DNA of 64,000 bases from Strobilurus pachycystidiatus (Eukaryota; Basidiomycota; Agaricomycetes; Agaricales; Physalacriaceae). Shown here in pieces: positions 32,378-44,528 of the stretch. The notes beneath the pieces are model-generated. The model was not told the DNA's origin. It was given only the letters and a program-made list of their open reading frames with translations, and made no database searches. Every line of letters starts with the position of its first letter. The first letter of the stretch is position 1. Position numbers and translations under genes: made by a program. The stretch covers positions 1,240,001 through 1,304,000 of the forward strand of contig JAHLMK010000008.1 in the NCBI GenBank assembly GCA_019915135.1, written 5' to 3'.

Positions 32378-34672
32378 ATGCAGTCGACCACGGCACTACT
32401 GGCATCTACAATTCTACAACCACAACCACCTCGGCCCGCTTCGACGCTTTCGAGGTTGAATCCGGGCGATGGAAAGCGACAGCCCAGGCTCAAGGAGATC
32501 TCCTTCGTCGTCAAACACGGCCAGCGACACCACGCGCATAGTGAGAAGGCTCCATATCCAGTAAAACGCACCTTTCTTTGGGGGACTGGCCTTCGTTCTG
32601 ATACATTCTATGACGCAGCTATCGTACGAGCGCGAATTCTTGAATCTGTGAGTTGCAGAGTCTCCTGCCGCGATAGCTTGCTCAACACTCGGACACATTA
32701 CCTTCAGGGAGGCATTGGACAATCGTTTCGTCAAGTATCTGAGGAATGGATCTGTTTCCTTCGTGAACTTCGAGTCCCCGCCGGAGCGTGTCTTGGATTT
32801 GGGTTGCGGAGTGCGTTATCGTGCTTTTCCGTTCATATGCGTACCACTGACCGCTCACTGAAATATAGATGGGGACATGGGTAATAGATGCCGCGAAGGA
32901 ATGGCCGAGCTGCGAATTCGTACGTTCACTGCTTTGTACTGAATGACCGCGGCCTCTCACACATTCACAGGTCGGCTTCGACCTAGTCAATATCCAGATC
33001 CCTACCAATGTCATCGACTCCGCTATTGCAGAACGCATAGAATGGGTTCATGGCAACTTGTTGGTCTCAACTCTCTGAGCTATCCACGGATATTGATCAT
33101 CACTGCAGCCTCACAACGAAACTGCCATTCGAGGATGATGAGTTTGACCATGTTCATGTCCAATCAATCGCACGAGGTGTTCCCGAGAACAAGTGGGACA
33201 ACATCTTTGAGGTACGTCAGTTCGATCAACTGAGATATATCCCTCATTTCCCCACAGGAAATAAACAGAGTGTTGCGCCCCGGTGGCTCAGTAGAATTTC
33301 TTGAAGACGGTGAGCCTCCCTTAGTATACCGCTTGTTCCTTCGCTCTTACCCTCTATGTAGACGCCGTGTTTCCCTATCTACCCCGATGGTTCACCGCTC
33401 CTCTTCGTGCACGACCCAGACGATCAACATCCGTCCACTTTCCTGACGGCTCACAACGAGGATACCCTTCTCCACAAGATACCCCTGATGAAGATGCACC
33501 ATCTCACGACCATGCTCTGCTGGAATCACTGTATAGATCTGTCTTCGAGCACCGTTTTATCAACATGCGGCCATCAGGCGAGTTCCGCTCTTTGCCTCAA
33601 ACACCTCTCTTAACCATCCCTGGCTTAGCGCTACTCCCCAACTACTTCATCACCTATTTCCGACATTGCACTCTGGGTCCTGTGATCAACTTCCCCATGC
33701 CGCCCATACCCCCCCTCCAGCCCTTACCCGCTCAGATTGTCACCTCGTACGCAGCTGACTTTGGTGCCGACAATAACGATTCCCGCATGTCCACAGTCTT
33801 CCCGTTGTCCGTCGACGGGAGCCCTTCAACATCAACATCGACATCGACAGGACCGACCCAGAGTGCTCGTCCGGTCTCGCTTTCATTTTCATCCACCGGC
33901 TCAGCCGGCTCGACGATAAATTCATCCACCCATGAGTCTTCATCGACCTTGTTCAGCACCTACAGTGGACGTGGAAAGTCTGGTTCGATTTCAACGACGG
34001 CTTCAGAGAAACCAAAAATTGAGGCTCCCTTGGATGATAGGTCGAGCAATGCAGATGAAGAGAGCGAGGAATCGACTCCTCATCGTAATTCGACTCCGAG
34101 TCCGCCCCAAAAACATGGGACCTTCATGTTGGAAAGCTCATCAATTGACAACACCACCGTGCCTTCAATACCTGCTGGTCTCTTTTCAGAGGAGCGCTTG
34201 GCTTCGTTCGATGAGCGGTCGCTAGCTATGCATCTGTATAGATCATACATGGTTGTCCTTGCATGCCGGGAGCCTCTGTGGGAGGAATTGAAGGACCGTC
34301 TGAGGAACAGAAGGCACGAGTTGAAGCCCTTCGGCTGGGATGATGATGATGAGTTTGAGGAGCTTCAGAACCGAAAGAAGTTCGAGAGTCTCGTCGAACG
34401 ATATCAAAAGTACGACACCTACCTTGTCACTCCAATGTTTCATAGTTTCTAACCCATACGTCAGCGACATGCAGACAAGAGCTTCGCTGTGGGTCTCACT
34501 CAACAGTTTGGGGTGGCCTTTCCCGCCGCGCGAGCCGCTCTCCAAAGCTGAGCTTATTGAAGAAGAACGGATGCGGGAGGCGATGCTTGAAGCACGAAAA
34601 CATGCACCCGCAGAAGACTTACAAGTCCCATGTCGTACGTGCAGGGCTCTTGTGGGGTATAAGCCATTTTGA
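32378..34672 (+). CDS. Class I SAM-dependent methyltransferase with long C-terminal extension
   Basis: Nine exons: 32378-32560, 32619-32647 (29 nt), 32708-32810, 32869-32919, 32971-33059, 33109-33211, 33258-33309, 33362-34409, 34465-34672, giving 621 residues. The methyltransferase core shows motif I VLDLGCG (99-105, the SAM-binding glycine loop), FVGFDLV at the next strand, LPFEDDEFDHVHVQS (the acidic strand motif), and LRPGGSVEFLEDDAVFP. After the core comes a Ser/Thr/Pro-rich, probably disordered region (about 250-440), with a TSTSTST run, then a conserved helical C-terminal part (LASFDERSLAMHLYRSYMVV.., ending with CRTC). The substrate cannot be told. Family members in agaricomycetes are numerous and mostly uncharacterised. 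The last intron uses an acceptor at 34464; the nearer AG would give a stop. Confidence 0.83.
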
Positions 34673-35014
34673 TTCTGCTTGGATGTGAGATGTAATTCGC
34701 TTTTGGCATCCATACGACGACTGGATACTTGCCTGTGTTCAATGACCGTGACGTGATTCACTTTCTGTATGTTTTACGAGTTGTTATTGGGACACTTGCT
34801 AGAATTATACTCGTGTATTTTAGGCCCTGTAACATCATGTACCTACCACCCGAATACCCACGACTGATTCAACCGAGTCCATTCAACTCGCGCAGATTGT
34901 CTCGCCCTTAGAACCATAGTATTAGCAAGCGGCGCCGGCGCCATGTTTGTCCGTGTGTTGCAGCGCCTTTCATTTTTTTCTCTGGCAGGCCGATCAATTC
35001 AGTGTCAGTTATAG
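34673..35014. other. Intergenic stretch, no gene seen
   Basis: Short spacer between two plus-strand genes, containing the methyltransferase 3' flank and the Utp17 promoter. A perfect palindrome GGCGCCGGCGCC lies at 34932-34943. No gene is seen. Confidence 0.4.
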
Positions 35015-38000
35015 ATGGCTGCTTCATCGTCAAGTGAGCCTCATAATATTCCCCTCCCTCCAAGTCCTTTTCCCGCAAAGGAGGGCAAACTATCATCGAA
35101 AACAAAAGGCAAAGGCAAGGAACAGCCTGGACCCGTCCTGAAGAGACGCGTTTCTCAGAAACCTGCAACCCGAGCGGTGAAGGAAAACTCGGACGCGGAG
35201 TTGGACTGGGACTGGACGGCGCTGACTGACTCGAATGTCAGTAAGGCTCCTCCCGTCTTCACGAAGGATGGAAGGTACGTCGTCAGAAGTCTTTCTCTAG
35301 ATCCTGACTTGACTTCGGCACCGCAAGTTACTTCTTCTCGCTTGTTGGTCCATCTGTGAAGATATATTCCGTGGCAACGGGCCAACTCGTGTCCACACTC
35401 TCCGCCCCTCCCTCCGCGAGTGACGCCGCAACCTCCAACTTACTCACTTCGGCGGTCCTCAATCCCCACAACGCATTCCAATTAATCACTGGATCTCGCA
35501 ATGGGCGCATACATATATGGGATTTCCTAGAGGCGACGCTACTGAAGACCATCGATTTATCCCAACCTATACACTTTCTGTGTGCCCACGAGAAGTACAA
35601 GGATTACATTTTTGCCTCCGTTACACGGCACAGTAAAACCAAAACGAAAGCAGGTACGTCAGGTTTTCTATATTTTCCTATCCTCGAGCTGACGATGTAA
35701 TAATAGACGACAGCGCTGTCGTTCTCAAAGTTTCACTTCACGCCGCCGTCGGTGAATCGTCCACTCGGGCCTCATCAGATATCTCACCGATTGGCAAAAC
35801 GCGGTTTCCTACCGGTCTGGCGATTTCGCACAGTGGAGAATGGCTTGTCGCCACAGCCGGCTACAAATCCTATGTCGCTTCACTGTCCTCGGCAACACCC
35901 CGATTCACCAAGTATGTCTCTTCGGAGCGTATCACATGCCTTACATTTCACCCCACGGAGGACTACTTCGCCACGGGTGACGCGAAGGGTACTATCAGGT
36001 TGTGGTACTGTCTCGATGATCAGGTGCACGTCAACGCCGTCGGTGTAGAAAAAAAGACACAGACCGCCAGCTTTCATTGGCACGCCCACGCCGTATCCTC
36101 CCTCCAGTTCACACTCAATGGCGCTTACCTGCTCAGTGGTGGAGAGGAAGCAGTCCTAGTCATCTGGCAGTTAGACAGTGGCAAGAAGGAGTTCATTCCT
36201 CGCCTGGGTGCTGCCATCAACACCATTGCGCTATCCAAAAGCGGTCGCGAAGAAGAATACCTCGTTGGCCTCGCAGATGGAACGTATCTCTTTGTCGGAG
36301 CATCGACTCTGCAGATATCCAGGAGCTACTCTCGCATACGCCTTGGTACGTGACCTCTCAAGATACTCAGGACGTTGTCTGATATGATCTCGCAGATCCT
36401 GCAAACGTCCACGACGGAGCCTCAACGTCTAAAAGGGTCGGGTCTACTCCACTTGCCGCTCATGCCGCTTCTTCAACGCTTATTCTCCCGTCCTCGCATC
36501 CATCATCCTTGCAAATGTTTTCCATTGCGTCTTCCAGAATAACTTCCGAACTCGAAGTTTCGCCTTCAAATCGTGTTTCCAGACGAGACGAAAAATCTCT
36601 TGAACCGTCTAGAGTAGAAATGGCGGTGATCTCTTCTTCGGGCGAATGGATGGCCACCGTCGACAGACGGGAAGGCGATAACGCCCTTCATGGGGAGGTT
36701 TATCTCAAAGTCTGGTGGTGGGATCGTCAGACCGGGTTTTGGACATTAAATACTCGTGTAGACCGTCCACATGGTGCGCACAAAGTCACAGATGTAGCGT
36801 TTAGCCCAGCTTCGCAGAACTCGACAACTTTCCTGCTCGTGACAACTGGAGGGGACAACAACATCAAAACTTGGCGGTTGAAGAGGACCAAGGAGCGTGC
36901 AGGTATGATCTCATGTTCTTGGTCTGTTATGTAAACTAAAATGTCTTCCGCAGATTTTTGGGTCGCGCGTTCGACCATGGATTTTCGTTCAGAGATGCCG
37001 AAGGGAATATCTTGGTCGCCAGACGCCTCTTTGCTTGGGATATCCTTTGGAAAGCATGTCGTTCTCTACGACTCTTTGACCACTGTCCCCGTTCGCATCC
37101 TGACCACACCCGAATGCTCCGAGGTTTCTTCAGCCCACTTCGTCGGAAGCAGTGGACAATACTTTGCTATCCTGTCCGGCCGCGAAATCTCTGTGTGGGA
37201 CCTTGTTCTCCAAACCGGTTCGTATTCCCTTTTGTTCTGATCATTATTCTCATCTGGCTTTCAGTCATTTGGCACCATCGGAATGACCACGTGATTGACA
37301 AAATCCTGTCGAGCGCTCAGAATGACACCTTCACTCTGCTGTCTCATTCGGGTACCAACACTCATGCTGCAGCCTACTCCTGCAACTCTCCACGACCCAC
37401 CCTGACCAGGAAACTACCTTTTCTTCTGCGCGCTGTCGTGCCCTTGAAATCCCACTTCATCGGCATTTCGCATGACTGGAGCGTCGTATCGTTCGGCGAC
37501 GGCGTCCAGACCGTCGTCGACGAGGGCGCTACAGCCAGGGGCGTGCGGGCAGCCAGCTCTTCGAACAATCACACCTTGTTCCAGGACATCTTCGGGAAAT
37601 CGGCGTTTGGACAACACGATGTGGTTCAACAATTGACAGACGACCTGATGAGGACGGATCACATCCCAAGCCTGTTTGATGGACCATCGTACATGTTGCC
37701 CCCTCTTGAGAGCTTGTTCGACGAAGCCATCTCGGGTTTCATCCATAATCGCCCAGAGGTCCTCGAAACTGTCGTCGATGAAGATGGTGATGTCGAGATG
37801 GATGGCACAGATGAGCATGCAGTTTACGTCAAGCGCCTGCAACATCAACCGGAAATGGAGGCGATGATTGGGCTCTTCAAACAACACTCCTTGCAACGTG
37901 CGTATCGATGTTTGTCTATTGCTCGCAGCTAAATTGTCTCTGCCAGCGAGACCACAATCAAAACCTCCGCCCAAAGCCTCTACTAATGGTACAACGAACG

Positions 38001-38128
38001 GTGCTGCAAAGAGCAACGGGCATGGTCATGAACGAAAACGACCTAACAAGCCGATCCCGCCTCAAACGCCGCCTTCTTCATCACCTGTAGCAATGGCGAA
38101 TGGCAAGAAACGTAAAAAAGCCGAGTGA
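35015..38128 (+). CDS. UTP17: U3 snoRNP WD40 protein Utp17/Nan1 (WDR75)
   Basis: Component of the t-UTP/UTP-A subcomplex of the small-subunit processome; needed for rDNA transcription and 18S rRNA maturation in the nucleolus. Seven exons: 35015-35274, 35328-35653, 35707-36345, 36396-36902, 36954-37217, 37265-37897, 37947-38128, giving 936 residues. After a basic N-terminus, the segments PPVFTKDGRSYFFSLVG, NPHNAFQLITGSRNGRIHIW and SYVASLSSATPRFTKYV are characteristic of this protein, and WD-type strands (IRLWY, LVIWQL, IKTWRL, ISVWDL) run through most of the length. The C-terminal tail is basic (KRKKAE at the end), as usual for nucleolar proteins. Identification rests on these conserved blocks and length. 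Confidence 0.88.
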
Positions 38129-38647
38129 TACTCTACACATACTCACGTATCTGCATGCAGTATCATCAATCTCAAAACAGTGTACTTACTGACAATGGCC
38201 CTGAGTGCAACAGCAAGCTGGTGGACGGAAACGTATTTTCAGAGAATTTCGTGGGACTTATCGGGTCCAACGCGCACTTCCCTCGTCGTCTGACTTGCCT
38301 GCAACGCTCAACGTCTTCACTCTATTAGTATCACACCTGACTCCTTCTAGAGCCCTGGACCCGCTCTTTTTTAATCAGATCTGTCTGGTTCGCTCTGTTT
38401 GCCAGACAGCACTGTCACAGCAGTCGCTATTTTGGTCTGACCATACTGACATTCCGCGCGTTGAATTCTCGGTCGCTCCCTCACGTATGACCATGAGCTC
38501 GGTCCGGCCGGACCAGCGAAGCGTCATTCCACCTCCAGTTGCAGCAAGGGGAGGGTGGGAGTACTATATTCTCAACGTCAGAGTCAAAATCAAAGCCTTT
38601 CCATTGCCAACGCGCCCAAGTCACCTCAGCAAATACCCCATCACATC
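38129..38647. other. Promoter stretch of the first CE12 esterase
   Basis: No gene seen. It holds the Utp17 3' flank and the 5' region of the first rhamnogalacturonan acetylesterase. The part just upstream of 38648 carries a run of pyrimidine-rich sequence and no clear TATA box. Confidence 0.4.
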
Positions 38648-39572
38648 ATGCGTATGACGCAAGGTTTCATTGCTCTTTGTCTTACTACCCTAGCTTCCGC
38701 CGCTACTGTCTACCTTGCGGGCGACTCTACAATGGCTCTCAATGGTGCAGGAATGGGAACGGGAACACAGGGTATACCTATAATTACCATTCTCCGCACT
38801 GAGCTGATTAATTGTGCTATGTAGGCTGGGGTGTCTACCTTCCCCAATTTCTCAACCTCACTGTCGTCAACAACGCAGTGGGAGGCACAAGCGCAAGATC
38901 ATACTCCGATCTGGGACTGTTCACCGGCCTCATTGCGCTTGTTAAGAGCAGCGACTACGTGATCATCGAATTTGGGCATAATGACGCGACTAGCGGAGCT
39001 GTCGATAATGGCGAACAAGATGCTGTAGGCGACGGTTACAACATAACTTCCATTGTGACAACGTCCAAGTAAGTGGCAACCTAATTACAGAATCAAAATT
39101 TCACCGTGCTGTCAGCGGTACACAGATTCTCATTCACAGCTTTGCATACTACATCGAGAACGCCATCGATGCCATTGTGGCCAAAGGTGGCATCCCCATT
39201 GTCTCCTCCTTGACTCCTGACAACATCTGGACTGGAACCACCATTTCGCCCGCCAACAGATTCGTCACGTATGCGGCCAGTATAGGTACGGCGAAGGGCA
39301 TCGCCTACATCGACCATTACGACTACACCGCCCAAGCGTATGGTGCCCTTGGTGAAACGACTGTAACGACATATTATCCCATCGACCATCTACACACCAG
39401 TCCTGCTGGGGCGCTCGTCGTCGCAGAGGCTTTCGTTCGCGGTCTGATTTGTGGGGACAGTTCACTGAAAATTTTTCTCGCTGCATCTGCTCAAAATGTC
39501 CAGAGTAAGTCAAACTTATGCTTTCTCAAGTCTCGAATGACTGAGTTCGTTCGTACAGATGGATGTCTTTGA
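38648..39572 (+). CDS. Rhamnogalacturonan acetylesterase, CE12 (copy 1)
   Basis: Secreted SGNH/GDSL hydrolase that removes acetyl groups from rhamnogalacturonan I in pectin. Four exons: 38648-38771, 38825-39068, 39116-39504, 39559-39572, giving 256 residues, the CE12 length. An N-terminal signal peptide (about 1-18) is followed by block I AGDSTM with nucleophile S27. Block II is NNAVGGTSARSY, block III IEFGHND, and the last block is PIDHLHTSP with D213 and H216 completing the triad. A second copy follows 292 bp downstream. An alternative ATG two codons in gives the same protein. The final exon encodes only NGCL. Confidence 0.9.
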
Positions 39573-39864
39573 AATAGATCACCTATCCTCGAGTTGATCT
39601 GAACGAGTATCTTTTGTACCCCAGGATCATTAATATTGGGAATACTGTCCGTTCTCGAAGGGGTTACTTTCAACTCCTTGCACAGTTCATCTAAAGCAAC
39701 ACTTAAAGCGACCGTTGCGCCCTGGTTATTTTTGTATTCTCTTCGGTAAAATGACCAGGTCACATCGCAGACGTTCCGCGCTGCTGCTGTTCAGCGGGCC
39801 GTTGTTATTCGTGCAATTATAAGATGTTGCTTTGAATGCCCAACCCGCTAGAGAGTCGTTGCAA

Positions 39865-40939
39865 ATGTTGTTCAGAACCTTCCTCTTAGGCTCCTTGATT
39901 AGTGCCAGCCACGCGGTGACCGTGTACACTGCCGGCGACTCCACTGTACGTCTCCCACTGGCAGTCTATTCTACATCTCGTGGTCTGAAACCTTGGTCCG
40001 AAACAGATGGCCGCTGGCGGAGGAGGTAAGCGAGTCTTTCTTGTATACCGTCATAGTCACTCATCTCCGTTCGAAGGTACCGGAACAGACGGTCAGTAAA
40101 GGGTGTATAGTATGGCGCAAGATGACTCATCAGGCGACTGAACAGGCTGGGCCCAATACCTTGGACAATACCTCACTGTCCCTGTCGTGAATGAAGCCAT
40201 AGCCGGACGTAGCGCACGCAGCTACACGGACGAGGGCAGATTTGCAAGCCTCATCAATACCGTTGTAAGCGGCGACGTTGTCGTGATTGAGTTTGGACAC
40301 AACGATGGTCTCTCGGGAGATGTTGACAATGGACGACAAGATGCTTACGGTATGCGTTTTCGTGAGGTAGAACTGTGTGTGAATCCCCAGTCTAGGTGAC
40401 GTGTACAACACTACAGCAGTGGTCACAACCAGCAAGTAAGGCTTCCTGTTCTCTATCCGATCACCAAGGTGAACCCTCCCAAGTGGTAGCTCTCTGGTCA
40501 TTCACACCTACACATACTACATCGAGAATGCTGTGTGGGCTCTCCAGGCTAAAGGCGCAATTCCTATCATATCCTCCCAAACACCAGACGACATATGGAC
40601 TGGCACCGAAATCTCTGCCCCTCCTCGCTTCGTACCATATGCAGCGGAAGCAGCTGCGACTACAGGCGCAGGTTATGTTGACCACTATGCATACGTAGCT
40701 CAGGCCTACGAGGTCATCGGAGAAGCGACGATCGTAACCTATTATCCCCTCGACCACACTCACACGAGCCCGACAGCTGCTAACATCGTGGCCGAAGCAT
40801 TTGTGCGGGGAATCATATGCAGCGGAAATGCGTTGGCGAATTATGTCAACCCCGCTGGAAAGGCCGTTCCTAGTAAGAGCTTAAAGTTACACTGTTTTGA
40901 GTGCCTCTCAACTAATCCTCCTCAGACGGCTGCATTTGA
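39865..40939 (+). CDS. Rhamnogalacturonan acetylesterase, CE12 (copy 2)
   Basis: Tandem paralog of the gene at 38648, also a secreted pectin deacetylase. Seven exons: 39865-39945, 40007-40025 (19 nt), 40077-40091 (15 nt), 40146-40349, 40396-40435, 40484-40872, 40926-40939, giving 253 residues. Signal peptide about 1-17; catalytic residues S26 (AGDST), D210 and H213 (PLDHTHTSP); block II NEAIAGRSARSY and block III IEFGHND. Exon lengths equal those of copy 1 where comparable (204+40 = 244; 389; 14), so this copy carries extra introns at exact positions. All family residues are kept, so both copies should be active; differences in block II (AGRS against GGTS) may tune substrate choice. Confidence 0.88.
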
Positions 40940-41828
40940 AGTGGAAATATCCTGAGATTAGTATGTCATGTTCCCTACACCACGTTTGTTGCATACATAT
41001 GCTCCGGAAGCTTTTGAGAGTGATCTGGATATCATTGCGCTCTGACTTCAAAATCGGGAGAGATACTGAAAACCTTCCGGGGATCCGTCAGCATGCCCCG
41101 ACGAACTCGTCTAAATTGAGTATCTTCAAGGCGACCTGGCTATTTCCGTTGATACTCACGCCCGCTAAAACCTCTGGCTAATGTAAACTTTATTTGGCTG
41201 CAGACAGAACCACCTTGATGATCTTCGGTCGGGGGGCGGGTCGGGTTGGCGCTCCAGCAAGTCCCCGGCCTTTTGACAGCAAAAATGGGTGTCTCGTTTT
41301 CTGGATCATAAAAGGAGTGACCTCTTCCTTGCGCTGGCTATTCTCGTAATCCTTGTGTGGGAATTCAGAGGGCTCGATAGACGTAACAAACCACAGCATG
41401 TGTGGCGCAAATAGAAAGTAAGTGGATCGCAGTCCCGGCGTTAGAATCCACCTGAGGTGTATTACCACTCTCCCTTGATGCAGGTCTTTGGGCTCATCTT
41501 ACTTATGCAGGAAATAGATGACGAGAACTGATACCGCTGGGACTCAACGTTGGGTCACGCCTAACGAATCTATCCGCATTTCGCTGTATAGTGGTCCTTT
41601 GAGTCCTTTCCCGTAAGCGGAAAACCAGCATTTCCTACCGTAGCCGTTTGATACGAAGTGCCGGTGGGAGGACGCTTTGGGTTAGAGGGAAGCCGCGCTT
41701 TGAACCGCACTGAACCGAGCAGCCCACCTTTCGTGTATGCTGTAGCACTGTCGCCTCAGAAAAGCGCCCACTTTTCAAAATACGAGTTTTTGGTGGTAGA
41801 GATGGTACAATGATATACAAAGGATGCA
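40940..41828. other. Convergent intergenic stretch, no supported gene
   Basis: Lies between the 3' ends of the second CE12 gene and the amidohydrolase gene. Only short frames without recognisable content are present. Confidence 0.45.
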
Positions 41829-44360
41829 CTAAAGTCGGCCAAAAACAGGCAGCCCGTCCATGACGGTAGCCAGAACTTTTGTGTCCATGATTGATGTCTC
41901 AGGGATGAGCATGATGTCCTGAGAAAGGACAATGAAGTCGGCGTGTTTGCCAGATTCCAGCGATCCGAGAACGTCCTCCGTAAAGGATGCGTATGCCGGG
42001 TCGATCGTCATACCTGAGAAGATAGACATATGTAGGTAATTATTAAATGATGTATGTTCAGAAGTTCATCTCATGCCTACCTCGAAGGGCCTCAATGCGG
42101 GTAAGCCTTTGTTCCGGGAAGTACCCACCAGGACCTCGAGGAGATCTCCCGTCGAACGATAATCTGGTAAGAGCTGCATAGAAGCCCGCCATGGGATTCA
42201 TGGTCTCCACGGGAAAGTCCGATCCAAGCGTCAGTCGAGCACCCGCGTCCAGAAGACTTCGGAATGCATAGAGCCCTCTAATGCGTTCCGGGCCCTGGGA
42301 GTCTGAGATCAAGACAGCCCTCCGTTGATCGACAGGTTAGTCACTCACGATACGCTGTTCAGCATACCACATGTCATCGATGCTGAATGTGAGGGGTGAG
42401 AAAGATTTCGGGAGGGAGAAGAGAGATGTTAGCGTACATATGGGTAGGTTGAACACTAGCAATAACTGACAAGACCTCAGGGGAATGGCCATCGTTGAGC
42501 AATTTAAGATGAGCGTGACTTACCTCCAGTCTTGCCTACTCGTTTTATGTCCTGTGGAGTCATGATTTGAGCATGCTCCAGGCGGGGCCGCAGGGCAGAC
42601 ACGTTGACACCAGAGAGAGCAGACTCCAGGGAGTCCAATACAATCCCATTGGCGCGGTCGCCGATGGCATGTACATTCTATATCAGTCAATTGTTCATGG
42701 TCCGAGTCGACGGTAACAATAACGATGCACTCACCACCTGCCACCGATCCCTTAAGAACAACGGGATCACACGGTTCAAGGTCTTCTCGGAGACGCGCAT
42801 GAACCCATTCGTACTTGGGTTATCGGAATATGGTTCGTAAAGCTATTGTGACATTAACGTCTGACATTCAGGACAGGGTGCTGACGGCTTACGGCTGCTC
42901 CACCCATTCTCAGAGATCCTAGCAGTGTCGATGTCGGGAAGAAGTTCTTCTGGTTAGATCAAGACGCACCGTCACTAACAATTTTCACACTACGGGCGCT
43001 GAATCGATGATCTGGTGAGAGCAATATAGGCTCAGTCAGATTGCCCCAATATTCCTCGCCATCATCGTAGTTGGTCATGGCGTATACACGGATCTGCGGA
43101 GGTCAGTCCCACGTTCAAAAATTCCCAGCGAAGCCAGGGAGCTCACCGGTAAACCTTTCTTGGCTTGCCTGCGGCACAGTGTTCAGACACAATCAGCTAC
43201 ATTTTATGTCATATCCATACCTCTTGAACCAGTCAAGCATTGAGAAGTCCATCTTGGCATCATGTACAGCCGTCAAGCCACTACTCCACGCATCCCGTAC
43301 CGTAGCATTGAAGCGTCTTTGGTAGTCCAAGTCCGTGAGCTCGGGTGTCTCAAGCAGTGACTGTGCGTTATCGAGGAAGACACCTGACGTCTCATGTCAT
43401 CAGGCGAGCATATATCTACAAACTGACGCGACCTACCGATAGGTTCCCCGCTATCATCTCGAATGATGGATCCTCCCTCAACCGTGTCCGGCATCGGCTG
43501 CATAGAATCAAGGACACGCCCTGAGACCCACGTACCGTGGCCATCCCTGCTGATGAGCATGACTGGACGTCCCCGAATATTAGGATCCGCGTCAAGGTCC
43601 GCCTAGTGTGAGGATTATGTCCAGAGTTGAAGCAAAGATAGCGGGGTGCAAATTACAGCAGAAGGGAAGCGTTTTTCGGGCCATGCTGTGTGGTCCCAGC
43701 CCCATCCTTGAACAACTTTGTTCGTGTCATTCCGGATGTCTGGGTGGTCGAGAATATACTGCCGAACAAATGACACGGTTTCTGTCACAAATCGGACGCG
43801 CTGATGAGTATGTTTCCCGTTTGTCGTTGACTATGATGACCAACCAGGGATATCTCTTCCTATCTCGAGAGGTATCTGACGATACAGCCCGTAGTACATT
43901 AGATGACAGTGCGATTCTGAGGGCAGGTGAAAATAAAATGACGATCATAGATGGCAAATAGGACGAACCGCTTATGCCTGGTACAATCATGGATCCTGGT
44001 GGGGTATATCTAATGGGTAATGAGGTCCATTTCTTCTGGACATGTCCTGACATGGGGTTTGGGTTAGAGACCGTCAGTCTCGAATCGAGAGTTACCAAGG
44101 CTTCCCGTTCCCAGAATCAGAGACCCGGACACAGCAAGACACTCTGTACGAGTATTGGAATCGTCGACAGTGTAGACATGGTCGCCATTCGGAGAGCAGA
44201 TAATGTATTCCGCGGTCCTCTGTGTTTTGGCACGGAAAAGGATGACGGAAAGGGCTACAGCAATGCAGAGGAGCGATACACGCGCCGCTCTAGGCAGAGA
44301 GTCTGTCCTCCGCGCCTCGATGGAAATCCCCGCGGAGTCTTCCGCGCTTGTTCCAGCCAT
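41829..44360 (-). CDS. Membrane-anchored YtcJ-like amidohydrolase
   Basis: Predicted metal-dependent hydrolase of the Amidohydro_3 (YtcJ/ exoenzyme regulatory AepA-like) family; substrate unknown. The N-terminus has one hydrophobic helix ([14 protein letters not shown]) after a short polar tail, so the catalytic part is probably outside the cytosol or in the lumen of an organelle. Visible family motifs, in order: [15 protein letters not shown] with the HxH metal ligands (exon border near 43918), [73 protein letters not shown] (metal-binding Asp), and a C-terminal beta strand tail ([13 protein letters not shown]). At least eight short introns; not every border was fixed. An in-frame ATG at 44429 would extend the start by 23 codons. 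Confidence 0.82.
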
Positions 44361-44528
44361 GGGTGGATTGTTGTGCTCTTGCCCGAGCCTTACAGCAACG
44401 TTAAGTGCGCGATCGCGGTTAAAGCGCAAGGATCGTATCTAATCTTTCATTTGTAACTGATCGGAGCCTTTGCTGGGGCATCGCGGCAGCGTCGGCGGAG
44501 GCAAAATCCTTGTTCCAGCTCCCTCATC

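Noticed and set aside
33820..33850. ACATCG tandem repeat as a regulatory repeat
   Set aside because: It is inside the methyltransferase coding exon and simply encodes a Ser-Thr run of the disordered region.
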